A DNA stretch of 32,715 nucleotides from Staphylothermus sp. (GCA_021157925.1 JAGGVR010000138.1:1-32715); one strand, 5' to 3'; numbered from the stretch's first letter, positions 15,955 to 26,222 are shown. Notes: a model not told the origin generated them from the sequence alone. Numbers and translations are program-made.

Positions 15955-17103
15955 CTAATCCAGAGGAGAATACCCCGTTTCTAGCATTTTCGAATATGTA
16001 CTATGAGTTTCTTTCATCTTCATTAATTCAACTATTATTTTTTCCTCTCTCTCCTCTAAAACTCTAGTTATGAACTCTACTCCGAGCGACTCCAAGAACT
16101 CGATGAAATCCTCTAGGTCTCCCATACTGTAAAAGACAAGTATGTATGATGATGCAATAATTTCTCCTTCGGCCCTTTGTTTTAATGACTTAATAGCAGG
16201 CTCTAGGATAGCTTTACCTAGTTTTAGAGCTATTCTGTTTAATTCATCATTGTTCCAATTATATTCATAGCCTTGTGCAATTAGTCTCACTATTCTAGAA
16301 AATAAGTATCCTCTTCCTTCATCGAAAGGATATCTCATTCCCTCTTCGATATCCTTTATATTAATATATACTGTGGTATACTTTAAAGGAGGCACTCTAT
16401 GGTCTGGATCCTTTAGTACTACTCCCTCTCTTTTCTCCTTTTCAAGATTGTTAATCACTAGCCTAAGCGAGGATATATCGTTTTTATCGACAACTGATAA
16501 TTCCCTAACTGTTTTCATACTATATTTTTCTGCAATTTCTCTCTTGATACGTAGAGGTAATAATTTATCACCATCCATTATATCGAAAATAAAATAGTCA
16601 AAGCCTCTTGCCTCTGGATAATCATAGACCACATATGGGTTCTCAGTACCAACAACTTCTCCCACTAGTACATAGTTTCCATACTCCTTATAGAGGAATT
16701 CAATGTTTTTACCATATAGTTTCCTTATTCTTGAAGTAGTATATGGACATATATATCCTCCTCTAGTTATAGCATAGATTTTTCCTTCATAATATACTGT
16801 TCTTACGTTGTATCCATTCATTTTTTCCTCTACAACCACTTTATCGATCATATGTTTTCTAACTCCCTCTAAGAGAGCCAGTCTCTGGATACTAGGATAA
16901 CCATGAACTATGAACGGTTCTTCTCCTAGAAGAATAGTTGTTCCTTCTCTAAAACCTAATAATTCTCTTCTAAAAACAGCGTATTCCAGATCTTTATACT
17001 TCATCAATCTAATTGATCTGCCTAGATGCTTCTTTAGGTCTTTTTCACTAATTCCTAGTGTATTTGATAGTTTTGGTACAATTTCCCTAGATGTCTCATT
17101 CAC
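15955..17103 (-). CDS. ATP-dependent RNA ligase, archaeal Rnl3 type
   Basis: The 382-aa protein shows the nucleotidyltransferase motifs in order: motif I VEEKMNGYNVR with the AMP-accepting Lys94, motif III-like YVLVGEVVG (Glu149), motif IIIa FDYFIFDIM, motif IV EGVVLK (227-231 region) and motif V PPLKYTT (Lys241). An N-terminal ~90-residue module and a helical C-terminal domain match the archaeal Rnl3 family (Pyrococcus Pab1020 and Methanothermobacter ligase), homodimeric enzymes that join or circularise single-stranded RNA. ATG at 17103 starts the gene. It diverges from the spermidine synthase gene over 89 bases. C/D sRNAs are known as circular RNAs in some archaea, and this window holds two candidates, a link worth testing. 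Confidence 0.93.
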   Translation of the reverse strand: MNETSREIVPKLSNTLGISEKDLKKHLGRSIRLMKYKDLEYAVFRRELLGFREGTTILLGEEPFIVHGYPSIQRLALLEGVRKHMIDKVVVEEKMNGYNVRTVYYEGKIYAITRGGYICPYTTSRIRKLYGKNIEFLYKEYGNYVLVGEVVGTENPYVVYDYPEARGFDYFIFDIMDGDKLLPLRIKREIAEKYSMKTVRELSVVDKNDISSLRLVINNLEKEKREGVVLKDPDHRVPPLKYTTVYINIKDIEEGMRYPFDEGRGYLFSRIVRLIAQGYEYNWNNDELNRIALKLGKAILEPAIKSLKQRAEGEIIASSYILVFYSMGDLEDFIEFLESLGVEFITRVLEEREEKIIVELMKMKETHSTYSKMLETGYSPLD

Positions 17104-17201
17104 ATTATCACGCTCGAATACTGTATTGTATATATCGATTTAAAAATATGAGTTTACATGTAATAAATAACTAACAAAGAAAAGTATTATGGGTGAATAT
17201 A

Positions 17202-18065
17202 ATGAGTAAAGAAGATCCAGGTTATAGCGGATTGATTTTAATAGAACCAACTTCTCATAGTGTTGCTTCACTGTTTAAAATTAGAAAAGTACTGGTTACC
17301 GAGAAGACTCCTTATCAAGAAATAATGTTTGTAGAAATAGAAGAATTTGGTAGGGCACTGATAATTGATAATCTTATTCAAAGCACAGAGCGAGATGAAT
17401 ATATTTACCATGAATCACTCGTGCATCCAGCTATGTTGATACACTCTGATCCTAGGAGAGTATTAATTATTGGTGGCGGTGAAGGAGCGACTCTTAGAGA
17501 AGTATTGAAGTATAAAAGTGTTGAAGAAGCAGTAATGGTAGATATTGATGAAAAAGTTGTTGAATTCTCTAAGAAATATCTAGAATTTATGCATAGAGGA
17601 AGCTTCTATGATGACAGAGCTAAAGTGATCATAATGGATGGTTTAAAATATGTTCGTGAGACACCCGATGAGAGTTTTGATGTAGTAATACTAGATCTAA
17701 CAGATCCATATGCGGGCGAAGTCGCTAAACCATTATACTCAGAAGAATTCTATAGAGACATTTATAGAATCCTTAGAGATGATGGAGTGATGGTTACACA
17801 AGCTGGTAATAGCTTCTATTATAAGGATGAATATGAGTATGTCTACAATAATATTAGAAAAGTCTTCCCATATACAGCGGAGTACTGGGTATGGGTTCCC
17901 AGCTTCAACTACACATGTAACTTTGTACTAGCAAGTAAGAAGCAGGATCCATATGAGTTCACGGAAGAAATGTTTGCTGATAGATTGAGAAATAGAGGGA
18001 TCGAAACTATATTCATAAATCCGAGCAAGCTAATTGCTTTATTGAAGATGGGGATTATAAAGTAA
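17202..18065 (+). CDS. speE: Spermidine synthase-family aminopropyltransferase
   Basis: The protein has the SAM-like decarboxy-SAM fold of spermidine synthase: the N-terminal beta domain with the LIIDNLIQSTERDEYIYHE block, the cofactor loop IIGGGEGATLREVLK, MVDIDEKVVEFSKKYL, and the catalytic-loop DLTDPYA. Such enzymes add an aminopropyl group to putrescine, spermidine or, in several hyperthermophilic archaea, agmatine, feeding long or branched polyamines that stabilise nucleic acids at high temperature. The acceptor cannot be told from sequence here. The track begins at GTG 17193, but GGGTGA (17191-17196) is a ribosome-binding site five bases before ATG 17202, so I choose that start (287 aa). 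The ABC ATPase gene follows by three bases. Confidence 0.93.
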   Translation: MSKEDPGYSGLILIEPTSHSVASLFKIRKVLVTEKTPYQEIMFVEIEEFGRALIIDNLIQSTERDEYIYHESLVHPAMLIHSDPRRVLIIGGGEGATLREVLKYKSVEEAVMVDIDEKVVEFSKKYLEFMHRGSFYDDRAKVIIMDGLKYVRETPDESFDVVILDLTDPYAGEVAKPLYSEEFYRDIYRILRDDGVMVTQAGNSFYYKDEYEYVYNNIRKVFPYTAEYWVWVPSFNYTCNFVLASKKQDPYEFTEEMFADRLRNRGIETIFINPSKLIALLKMGIIK

Positions 18066-18068
18066 GAT

Positions 18069-18827
18069 GTGCGATCAGAATTGAGCGCAAAAGATGTTGT
18101 TATTCAGCTAATAGGTGTGAAGAAGGCATATAGGGTTGGAGAAGTAATTACGTGGGGTCTTCGTGGAGTAGATCTTAAAGTTAGGAGAGGAGAGTTTATA
18201 GCTATAATGGGACCTAGTGGTTCAGGAAAAACTACATTATTAAACATGATCGGATTACTTGACAAGCCTACTGAAGGAAAAATATTGATTGACGGAGTAG
18301 ACGTATCTAGATTAAAATCAAAGGAATTAGCATATATTAGAAACCGTAAAATAGGATTTGTTTTTCAATTCTTTAACCTAATTAACAGATTAACAGTTTT
18401 GGAGAATATAGAATTACCCCTTATAGTTAGAAAAATACCTAGAAGAATAAGGATTGAAAAAGCGAAACAAGCACTTCTATTAGCGGGAGGAGATTTATCA
18501 TGGCTTCCTAAGAGACCCAATCAACTAAGTGGTGGACAACAGCAACGTGTAGCAATTGCGAGGGCTATTGTCGGCGAACCAGCTATTATCCTAGCCGATG
18601 AACCTACTGGAAACCTCGATAGACACTCTGCTCGTTCAGTGATAGATACTTTCTTAAAATTGAATAAAAAAGGTCAAACTATCATTATGGTAACACACGA
18701 TCCCGAGGTAGGTAATTGTGCACAAAAAATTTACTTGTTAAGAGATGGGAAGATCATAAGTATTCAGGAACCAGATAAAGATAAATGCATACTTGCAACA
18801 GTTTCACTTACAAAAAGTAGAGAGTAA
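18069..18827 (+). CDS. ABC transporter ATP-binding protein, MacB/LolD type
   Basis: The 252-aa ATPase has Walker [10 protein letters not shown] (about residues 48-56), the Q-loop in FVFQFFNLI, signature [14 protein letters not shown], Walker [14 protein letters not shown] and the H-loop VTHD. The [20 protein letters not shown] block after the Q-loop is typical of the MacB/LolD/FtsE-like branch that pairs with FtsX-fold permeases; such a permease lies two genes downstream (23627-24838). These systems usually transmit mechanical force across the membrane rather than carry substrate through it. The start is GTG 18069, three bases after the aminopropyltransferase stop. A ~30-residue C-terminal tail ([17 protein letters not shown]) follows the core. 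Confidence 0.95.
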   Translation: MRSELSAKDVVIQLIGVKKAYRVGEVITWGLRGVDLKVRRGEFIAIMGPSGSGKTTLLNMIGLLDKPTEGKILIDGVDVSRLKSKELAYIRNRKIGFVFQFFNLINRLTVLENIELPLIVRKIPRRIRIEKAKQALLLAGGDLSWLPKRPNQLSGGQQQRVAIARAIVGEPAIILADEPTGNLDRHSARSVIDTFLKLNKKGQTIIMVTHDPEVGNCAQKIYLLRDGKIISIQEPDKDKCILATVSLTKSRE

Positions 18828-18933
18828 TATAAGTTTTTAAACCTTGGATAAATCAATATTTTTTCAATGATTATCAATAAGAATAGGGTTATACATTATT
18901 GAGATAATAAGAACATAATGGGGTGAACACTTA

Positions 18934-21900
18934 ATGAGTTCATTGTTTAAGAAAATAACAACACACCTGATACTATTTATTATTGTTTCATCGTTGCTTT
19001 TATTGCCCGTGAATGTTTTATCTATGGGGGACTATTTCTATATTAAGAATTATAATTACAAATCAAGTAGTGGTGGAGACGTATACCCTGGTAGCGAAAA
19101 CACTCTTTTAACTATTGAAGCACAGTACAATGGTACATTGAACGCGACAAACATATTTGCATGTTTAAATGTTCCTCCGGGTTTTAGTTTTCCAACAACT
19201 AGATGTTCTCCTGCATATAAATTGGGAACAAATGAAATAGCTAGTGAGGTATCCGGCGGAGAGATCGTTAGGTTTTCTTTCAGAATTAATATAGATAAAA
19301 CAGTTTCTCCTGGACATTATATTTTTACACTTAATATATCGTTCAATTATAACGGCGTGTTTATGTATGAACTTCATAATATAACTATTCATGTGAATCC
19401 TTATCCTCAGCTAATTCTTAGTATAATAGACACATATTTCACTCCATCAGCTTATCCGGGTCAAACCAATGCAAATCTAGTCCTAGAAGTAAAGAATAGT
19501 GGAAATTCTATAATACGTTATGCTGATATAAAAGCAGAATTACCAAGCATAATTGAACCTGCTAATCCTCGGGCGACTCTGAATAACCTAGACTCTGATC
19601 AAATAACATCAATTACTTTCAATAACTTAATGATATCACCAGATGCAGAACCCGGTGTATACAATGGAAAGCTGAACATATATGCCCAAATGGAAACAAG
19701 TGACGGTGTAAGATATGATTATTCAACTACTATAATCTTTACCTTTAAAATAGAAGAACCTCCACCACTCAATTATACAGTACTCGATTATGGGTTAACA
19801 TCTAATTATCCATTACCAGGCACACGAAATACTAGGTTTTACCTAAAAATACAAAATATGGAAGGATCAGTTTTCAGAATAATAGTTGCTAATATTTCAT
19901 TATACAACGCCTCATTTGAAAGCGGATCTAAGAGTTCAGTCTCAGTAGTAAATGGCCCAATCAATTATGGAGATGTATTCACAATAACATCTGATTACAT
20001 CAATACTATGAATAATACTGATTTTATCAAAGTACAAGTTGAAATGAATGTATTGGTAGAGAATAATGGTAAATCCTATTGGGTGAAAACAAGTAATGTA
20101 TTTTTTATAAAACTGAGAAAAGAGAAGCCGCCAGTAATACTACTTAATAACTATTGGTTATCACAGCACGTATATCCCGGGTCTACTGATCAAACATTAG
20201 TTGTTGAATTATTAATAAATGCAAACGTAGATATTACTAGCGGATACGCAATATTAGCATTTGATCAAGGAATCTTTTATCCTAGAAAAATAACTATTAG
20301 CGGATTAAATCTCCAGGGCAATAACATAGATGAATTGAGATTTTCACCAATAGATATAAGCATAAATGCTACTCCTGGCAACTATACAGCCAGTCTCTTC
20401 CTCGCACTAAATATTAGGGATAATGATGGATCCTATAAACTTGTTAATTATACCTATAAATTAATTGTTGAAATAAGTAGTTTAGAAGTAGATCCTATAA
20501 AAATAATCAATGTTAAATGGAGTAGTGGTACGGCATATATAAACAGTACTGGGAATACTTTAGTTATCACGGAGCAAAACATTATAGATGTTATCATTGA
20601 GTCAATAACAGCTAAGATAATATTCCCTAATGGAATATATTCTGAAAACACCAAGTCAAACTATGATATAAAAACGATAACTGATACAATAAACTATGGA
20701 AAATACCTTACAATAGAGTATAATAACATAGTCATAACAAGACATGCATCACTAAAAGACCCGTTCATACTCGAACAATATTTATTAGTAGATGTAGATG
20801 GAAGTCAAGCATGGATAAACAAAACATACATTCTTTGGCCAAAAATAAACAGCCCCAAACTCAACATATCACTACTAGACGCAGGATTCACTACAAGATT
20901 TATTGGGAGAGAAACAGATAATGCTGGTATATACTTTACATTCCAAAGCTACTCACATGACCAAATTAATCAATTAATACTTACAGTAGAACTCCCGGAA
21001 GGAGTAGTGGGTCCCAATGAGAAGAAAGAACTAGTCATTACAGAAAAAACAACTATCAATTACTTGGATACATTCACTATAACTATTGATGGGCTCAGAA
21101 TAAACACTACTCAATCAGAACTATTATTAAAGATTAACGTACGTGCTAGACTCATTGCTGGGAACGCTATCTATGAGGTATCCAGTAAATATAGTGCAAA
21201 GCTCTTCCTTAACTCATCTTACTTTCCCATAATAGTTACAGGTAGTAGAGTTGCATACAATAATCAGCCGGCAACGATCATGCCTAATAGTTATGGCTTA
21301 AGTCTAAGCCTTATAATGACAAATTATGCTGCAACAACTATTTCATCCTTAAGAGTAAGGCTTGTAATGCCAAATGGCTTCAAATTACTTGGATCAGATT
21401 CAAGTTATATTAATAACGTTGCCCCAGGTACAACATTATCTATAACATATAGATTCAATACTGAAAACATAACCCCTGGAATATACACTGCACTAGCAAA
21501 AATAGAAGTAATAATCAATGAAAAAGGCTCCACCGCAGTCTTGGAGAAAACATATAAAATAAAACTTGTTGTAGAACCGCCCAGCGTGTACAAGTCAAAA
21601 ATAAAGATTTTATCATATTATTGGGGCACAACAACTCCTACACAAGTATTTCCAGGTGATAGGAAGGCACCGCTGACGATAAATATAATAAATCTAGGTC
21701 CATACAGAGTACCTACCCTTAAAGCAGAGCTGGTCCCATTAGACTCATCAATAAAAGTCTTAAATAATGATGTTTTCTGTCAAGCCATAGAAGTAGGATC
21801 ATCTTGTAGACTAACATTTTATTTGGACCTGGCCAATGTATCAGCAGGAATAAAGAAGTTTACAATAAAAATAAACTATCTTCAAGGACTATATGGCTCG

Positions 21901-23601
21901 ACCAATATTATTTCATATACATATAATTTATCAATAATCTTAACAGACTATAGTGGAATATACAAGGGTATGAGAATATATGTCACAGATATGGGTTGGC
22001 TAAACAATTGGCCAGCATATCCAGGATCGAGAAGAGCCGTTTATACAATTACTCTTGCTAACCTTGAACCCTATAACATTGGTTCAATAATAGGAGTTCT
22101 GGAGACAGACATTAATATAACAAATGCGACACTCAACGGTTTACAAGCCTATGTAGCGGGCCCTGTCAATTCATTACAAACATTCACACTAAGCTTTACC
22201 ATAAATGTTGGAGAAAATGTTAAGCCAGGAATATACCCTGGTGTAGTAAAGATAAGCTACTATATTTATAGTGGAAACGGTGGCATTAGGAGAACCCTCC
22301 TATTACCAATAGCAATAAACATAAGTGATCCAGCAAAGGCATTTGATATAATACAGTATGGATGGATCAATGGACAACCGCCTCTTAAAATCCATGGCGC
22401 TGAATATTATGTCGTTCTAAGAAACGAAGAGATACCCTCGTTAACAGGGTTATTTATGGAAGTATTTTTACCAGACAATATAACATTGTCAACAACGAAC
22501 ACTAGTACTGGAAAAGTTGCTCCCAGAACAATATTGCCATCAATATCAAGTAGACAATTATCGCAGGATCAGTTGCTAAAAATGCTAATGCAGCAAACCA
22601 CCATGATACCTCGGGAACAAACAACGATTAGTATAGGGGACTTCGCATCTTTTATCATAAAAGTTAATTTGTATCTTAAGCAACCAATTAATACATCCTT
22701 ACGTGCTAAGGTACACTTTATAGATCATTGGGGCTCGGAATATTCAGTGCCTATAGAAATTCCATTACTGATCACTGGAATTCCCGAGAAATTGATCGTG
22801 AGGCCGTCTTCACCTGTAGTTGTTTTTAAAAATGGTACGAGTTACATTGATGTATTAATAGTGAATAAGTATATTGGTGAAATATATGATAGTTACTTAG
22901 TTTTAATTCCACAAACACCTAATATCGTTCCAATAGATAACGTTAAGTATATAAATGCCATTAAGAGTGGTGAAAATGTTACGGTAAGATATGAACTTAT
23001 ATACAATCCAGTAATGGCTTCTGGATATGGGGGGTATATGCAGGGATCATCAGCTATTTTTAGTGTGGCACTAATATATAGAGATCTTAGCGGGGTAGTA
23101 AATGTATATAATACAACACTAGCAACCAAGGTAGCCCCCTTTATAGACATAGAGCTTTCTAGAGACTCTACCGTAAAATATAAAGATGGAGCAATATACG
23201 TTAATGGTCTATTGGTAAACTATGGTATATCACAGGCTAGAAGTGTCTATATAGAGATTGTTTATAAGAACTATTCTTCACTATCATTCCTAGGAGATAT
23301 AGACCCTGCTTCACAAACGGCATTTAGAGTAGAATTAAAATTACCCATAGTACCAGAGGGTAATTTAACAGTAATTATTGGTTATAGAGATGAATACAAT
23401 TCACAGTACACTAAGAAGTATTATTTACCGATAATGTATGAGGAAGTCAAATCAATTACAGCAACAACCACTCTAGCAGGCGGGGAAATCCTTAATTATT
23501 ATAATTTAACCATTATAATCATAGCTGTTTTCTTAGCAGGAGTGTTCTATTTAATATATAAGTATTCATCTAAAGCGCTTAAGCAACGCAAAACGTTCTA
23601 G
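18934..23601 (+). CDS. Giant secreted, membrane-anchored protein of ~12 Ig/CARDB-like repeats
   Basis: The 1555-aa protein has a signal peptide (about residues 7-30, HLILFIIVSSLLLLPVNVLS region) and one C-terminal membrane helix (about 1525-1547) followed by a basic tail (KQRKTF), so nearly all of it is outside the cell. The ectodomain is a chain of about twelve beta-rich units. YPG or related turns recur at residues 51, 174, 292, 414, 906 and 1029, a period near 123, with degenerate copies between. Each unit reads as an Ig/CARDB-like beta sandwich of the COG1361 S-layer-associated kind. Many N-x-S/T sequons fit archaeal N-glycosylation. Two cysteine pairs (FACLNVPPG/TTRCSP and VFCQAI/SSCRLT) could be disulfides. 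Flanked by the ABC ATPase and FtsX permease, it is probably their extracellular partner. Confidence 0.88.
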   Translation: MSSLFKKITTHLILFIIVSSLLLLPVNVLSMGDYFYIKNYNYKSSSGGDVYPGSENTLLTIEAQYNGTLNATNIFACLNVPPGFSFPTTRCSPAYKLGTNEIASEVSGGEIVRFSFRINIDKTVSPGHYIFTLNISFNYNGVFMYELHNITIHVNPYPQLILSIIDTYFTPSAYPGQTNANLVLEVKNSGNSIIRYADIKAELPSIIEPANPRATLNNLDSDQITSITFNNLMISPDAEPGVYNGKLNIYAQMETSDGVRYDYSTTIIFTFKIEEPPPLNYTVLDYGLTSNYPLPGTRNTRFYLKIQNMEGSVFRIIVANISLYNASFESGSKSSVSVVNGPINYGDVFTITSDYINTMNNTDFIKVQVEMNVLVENNGKSYWVKTSNVFFIKLRKEKPPVILLNNYWLSQHVYPGSTDQTLVVELLINANVDITSGYAILAFDQGIFYPRKITISGLNLQGNNIDELRFSPIDISINATPGNYTASLFLALNIRDNDGSYKLVNYTYKLIVEISSLEVDPIKIINVKWSSGTAYINSTGNTLVITEQNIIDVIIESITAKIIFPNGIYSENTKSNYDIKTITDTINYGKYLTIEYNNIVITRHASLKDPFILEQYLLVDVDGSQAWINKTYILWPKINSPKLNISLLDAGFTTRFIGRETDNAGIYFTFQSYSHDQINQLILTVELPEGVVGPNEKKELVITEKTTINYLDTFTITIDGLRINTTQSELLLKINVRARLIAGNAIYEVSSKYSAKLFLNSSYFPIIVTGSRVAYNNQPATIMPNSYGLSLSLIMTNYAATTISSLRVRLVMPNGFKLLGSDSSYINNVAPGTTLSITYRFNTENITPGIYTALAKIEVIINEKGSTAVLEKTYKIKLVVEPPSVYKSKIKILSYYWGTTTPTQVFPGDRKAPLTINIINLGPYRVPTLKAELVPLDSSIKVLNNDVFCQAIEVGSSCRLTFYLDLANVSAGIKKFTIKINYLQGLYGSTNIISYTYNLSIILTDYSGIYKGMRIYVTDMGWLNNWPAYPGSRRAVYTITLANLEPYNIGSIIGVLETDINITNATLNGLQAYVAGPVNSLQTFTLSFTINVGENVKPGIYPGVVKISYYIYSGNGGIRRTLLLPIAINISDPAKAFDIIQYGWINGQPPLKIHGAEYYVVLRNEEIPSLTGLFMEVFLPDNITLSTTNTSTGKVAPRTILPSISSRQLSQDQLLKMLMQQTTMIPREQTTISIGDFASFIIKVNLYLKQPINTSLRAKVHFIDHWGSEYSVPIEIPLLITGIPEKLIVRPSSPVVVFKNGTSYIDVLIVNKYIGEIYDSYLVLIPQTPNIVPIDNVKYINAIKSGENVTVRYELIYNPVMASGYGGYMQGSSAIFSVALIYRDLSGVVNVYNTTLATKVAPFIDIELSRDSTVKYKDGAIYVNGLLVNYGISQARSVYIEIVYKNYSSLSFLGDIDPASQTAFRVELKLPIVPEGNLTVIIGYRDEYNSQYTKKYYLPIMYEEVKSITATTTLAGGEILNYYNLTIIIIAVFLAGVFYLIYKYSSKALKQRKTF

Positions 23602-23626
23602 CGATTTTGAGGGGGCAAGAATAAGA

Positions 23627-24838
23627 ATGTATCTTAGCGATATTGTAAGACTAGCCGTTAAAACGTTATTGGAGAAACGTACAAGAGCTATTCTAACAAT
23701 TATAGGTATAGCTATCGGCCCCTTAGCAATGATCATGATTAATGGAGTAACGAGTGGTTATTCCAAATATATTGTAGAGCAAATACAAGGTCTTGGACAG
23801 AACTTAATTGTAGTAACCCCCACTGAAGATTATGAATTAACAGAGAGTGATCTTGATTTTTTCAAGTCTTTGAACGGTGTAGCCGACGCTGTACCATTCT
23901 ATACCACACAAGGCAGGATACGGGTGGGTAGTGAAGAAAAGGATGTATACGTATATGCTGTGGATTATGATTTTTTATTCAAAGCTATTCCAAGTCTAGA
24001 GGTTAGGAAAGGAGTAATTCCTTCTTCCAGCGATATTATTAAGTGTATTATAGGATACGATATAGCTTATGAGGATAATGACAGAGTATATGAATTAGGT
24101 GATGTTGTAAGTATAGAGATTATAAACGTGAAACCTGGTGGGAAAGTCGAAATTAAACACCTCAATTTAATTGTATCAGCAATTTTGGAAAAATATGGTG
24201 GAGCAGCATTCCTAAACCCGGATCAGACGATTTTCATGAGTCTTGAAAGTGCTGAGAGACTTCTAGGAGTAAAAGATTGGGCAGGCATATTAATTCTTGC
24301 CGAAGACCCGATCTATGTTAATAATATAACTGAGACGATTAACAATGTCTATGGAAGAAACGTAAACGTTATATCTTTCCTTGCTATAGCTGAAATAGCA
24401 TCGTCTATTACAGGTGCGGTGAACTTCATGACATTTGCGGCTAGTTTGGCCGCATTCGCTGTTGCCGTTGCAGGTGTAGCAGCTACAATGATCACATCTG
24501 TTATTGAAAGAACTAGAGAAATAGGAGTTATGAAGGCATTAGGCTTTACAGATGGTCAAGTATTGATCCTTATAATCTCGGAAGGAATAATTATGAGTCT
24601 AATAGGTGCAGCAATAGGTATCTCGTTGGGTTCTATTGGTGCATATATACTTTCTTCTAGGGGGTTAACCATTTCTAGTGGTTTCACAGAGATCGTTATA
24701 AATGCTCCCCCAGATATAAACATCTACAATATATCACTAACAACTCTTATGACTATCTTCATTGGTATTATTGGCAGCGCTTTTCCAGCATATAGAGCGG
24801 CTAAGATACCTCCAGCCATGGCCTTAAGATACGAATAA
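23627..24838 (+). CDS. FtsX/MacB-like ABC permease
   Basis: The 403-aa protein has the MacB/LolC layout: one N-terminal membrane helix (ILTIIGIAIGPLAMIMINGV), a ~220-residue extracellular domain like MacB-PCD (GLGQNLIVVTPTEDYELTE onwards), then three helices in the C-terminal FtsX domain. The loop ERTREIGVMKALGFTDGQVL is the conserved coupling helix that contacts the ATPase. The protein would dimerise and work with the LolD-like ATPase encoded at 18069. ATG at 23627 follows GAGGGGGC about 15 bases upstream, 25 bases after the giant protein's stop. It ends four bases before the convergent MATE gene. Substrate is unknown; mechanotransmission to the giant ectodomain protein is inference. Confidence 0.95.
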   Translation: MYLSDIVRLAVKTLLEKRTRAILTIIGIAIGPLAMIMINGVTSGYSKYIVEQIQGLGQNLIVVTPTEDYELTESDLDFFKSLNGVADAVPFYTTQGRIRVGSEEKDVYVYAVDYDFLFKAIPSLEVRKGVIPSSSDIIKCIIGYDIAYEDNDRVYELGDVVSIEIINVKPGGKVEIKHLNLIVSAILEKYGGAAFLNPDQTIFMSLESAERLLGVKDWAGILILAEDPIYVNNITETINNVYGRNVNVISFLAIAEIASSITGAVNFMTFAASLAAFAVAVAGVAATMITSVIERTREIGVMKALGFTDGQVLILIISEGIIMSLIGAAIGISLGSIGAYILSSRGLTISSGFTEIVINAPPDINIYNISLTTLMTIFIGIIGSAFPAYRAAKIPPAMALRYE

Positions 24839-24842
24839 GATT

Positions 24843-26222
24843 TTAATCAATGACTCTTTTTAGCCAACCCCATCTAAGAACCCAGAAAAGTGCCAATATA
24901 CCGGCAACTATGTTGCTTATAGCCATTGCTGTCCATACACCTGTGGTGCCCATTCCTAGAAGTATTCCGAATACATAGCTAAGCCCTATTCTTAGAATCC
25001 ATAATCTGATGATTGAGATTACCGCGAATACCCTTGTGTGACCTGAACCACCTGCTATTGCGCCACCAATGAAGAATAATCCGAAGAATGGTATAGACCA
25101 TGTAAATATACTCAAGACCTTAGAGCCTTCTATTATAACATCCTCTTCTGGAACAAAGAACGATACAGTGATGTCTCTTGTAAAATAGATAAATATAGAA
25201 CCAATTAATAAGAGTGTAAAGATCAGTGTTATTGCCTTTTTAGCTATAATTCTTGATCTTTCATAATTCTCTGCTCCAAGGTTTTGCCCGATCATTATTT
25301 GTACTGCTCTATTGATTCCCCAAGTGAAAGCTTGCATGACATCAATAATTCTAATAGCAACACCGTATGCTGCTATAGCTGCAGAGCCAAACCTTGATAC
25401 TATGCTCATCATGATAGTGAAGCCAAGTGAATTAGATGATTGCTGTATAGCCAGAGGAGTGCCTATGTCGAAAACTTTCTTGAGCCACCATTTTTCTATC
25501 CATAGATCTTTAGTTGTTATTTTGATTCTATGATAACCCGTAATTAATAAATAGAGTCCTACAACTGATACTATTGAACGAGAAAGTATTGTTGCGACAG
25601 CTGCTCCCATGACACCCATTTTTGGGAAACCAAAATAGCCAAATATGAATAATGGATCTAGAACCATATTTGTAACAGACGATACTATATTTATTAGTGT
25701 AGGTGTTCTTGTATCACCTAAGCTATTGGCGATTGTATTGAATGCAAATCCGATGAATGTAAGAGGCATACCTATAAAGATAACTCTTATGTATTCTACA
25801 GCAAATCCGTGAACATCAGGGGGTACTTGCATAAGAGTTAATATTATTGGTGAAAGAAGGTAGCCTATTAAACTTATCAACAAAGCCATAGTTGTCATTA
25901 AGGAGATTAAATTACCAGCTGATTTATTTGCTTTCTCATAGTCTCCAGCGCCAATATATTGTGATATGAGGGAAATACCTGCTCTTGAATACCCCATTCC
26001 TAAGGAATAAAAGAGCATTATTAATGGCCAACTAACGGTTGGGGCTCCAAATGCTTGTTTACCTAGTTTACCAAGCCAATATGCATCGATTAAGTTATAT
26101 GACATATTAACTAAGTTGGCGATAATGATGGGATAAGCTAGCCATAATATAGTCTTTAAGATACGACCTTCTAGTATCCTCCCACGTATCTTTTCGTAAT
26201 CGCTAATGCTTCTCTTAAACAC
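24843..26222 (-). CDS. MATE family multidrug/sodium-driven efflux transporter
   Basis: The 459-aa protein has about twelve membrane segments in two homologous halves. Both carry MATE hallmarks: KTILWLAYPIIIANLVNMSY, LIDAYWLGKLG and GAPTVSWPLIML in the first half, and the matching IGTPLAIQQSSNSLGFTI, ISRFGSAAIAAYG in the second. The family exports cationic drugs or organic compounds in exchange for sodium ions or protons; the substrate here is unknown. The start is GTG 26222 with GGTGA (26233-26229) six bases ahead. It diverges from a PadR regulator across 76 bases, and PadR proteins commonly repress adjacent transporter genes, so it is a likely target. The stop is four bases from the converging FtsX-type permease stop. 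Confidence 0.95.
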   Translation of the reverse strand: MFKRSISDYEKIRGRILEGRILKTILWLAYPIIIANLVNMSYNLIDAYWLGKLGKQAFGAPTVSWPLIMLFYSLGMGYSRAGISLISQYIGAGDYEKANKSAGNLISLMTTMALLISLIGYLLSPIILTLMQVPPDVHGFAVEYIRVIFIGMPLTFIGFAFNTIANSLGDTRTPTLINIVSSVTNMVLDPLFIFGYFGFPKMGVMGAAVATILSRSIVSVVGLYLLITGYHRIKITTKDLWIEKWWLKKVFDIGTPLAIQQSSNSLGFTIMMSIVSRFGSAAIAAYGVAIRIIDVMQAFTWGINRAVQIMIGQNLGAENYERSRIIAKKAITLIFTLLLIGSIFIYFTRDITVSFFVPEEDVIIEGSKVLSIFTWSIPFFGLFFIGGAIAGGSGHTRVFAVISIIRLWILRIGLSYVFGILLGMGTTGVWTAMAISNIVAGILALFWVLRWGWLKRVID

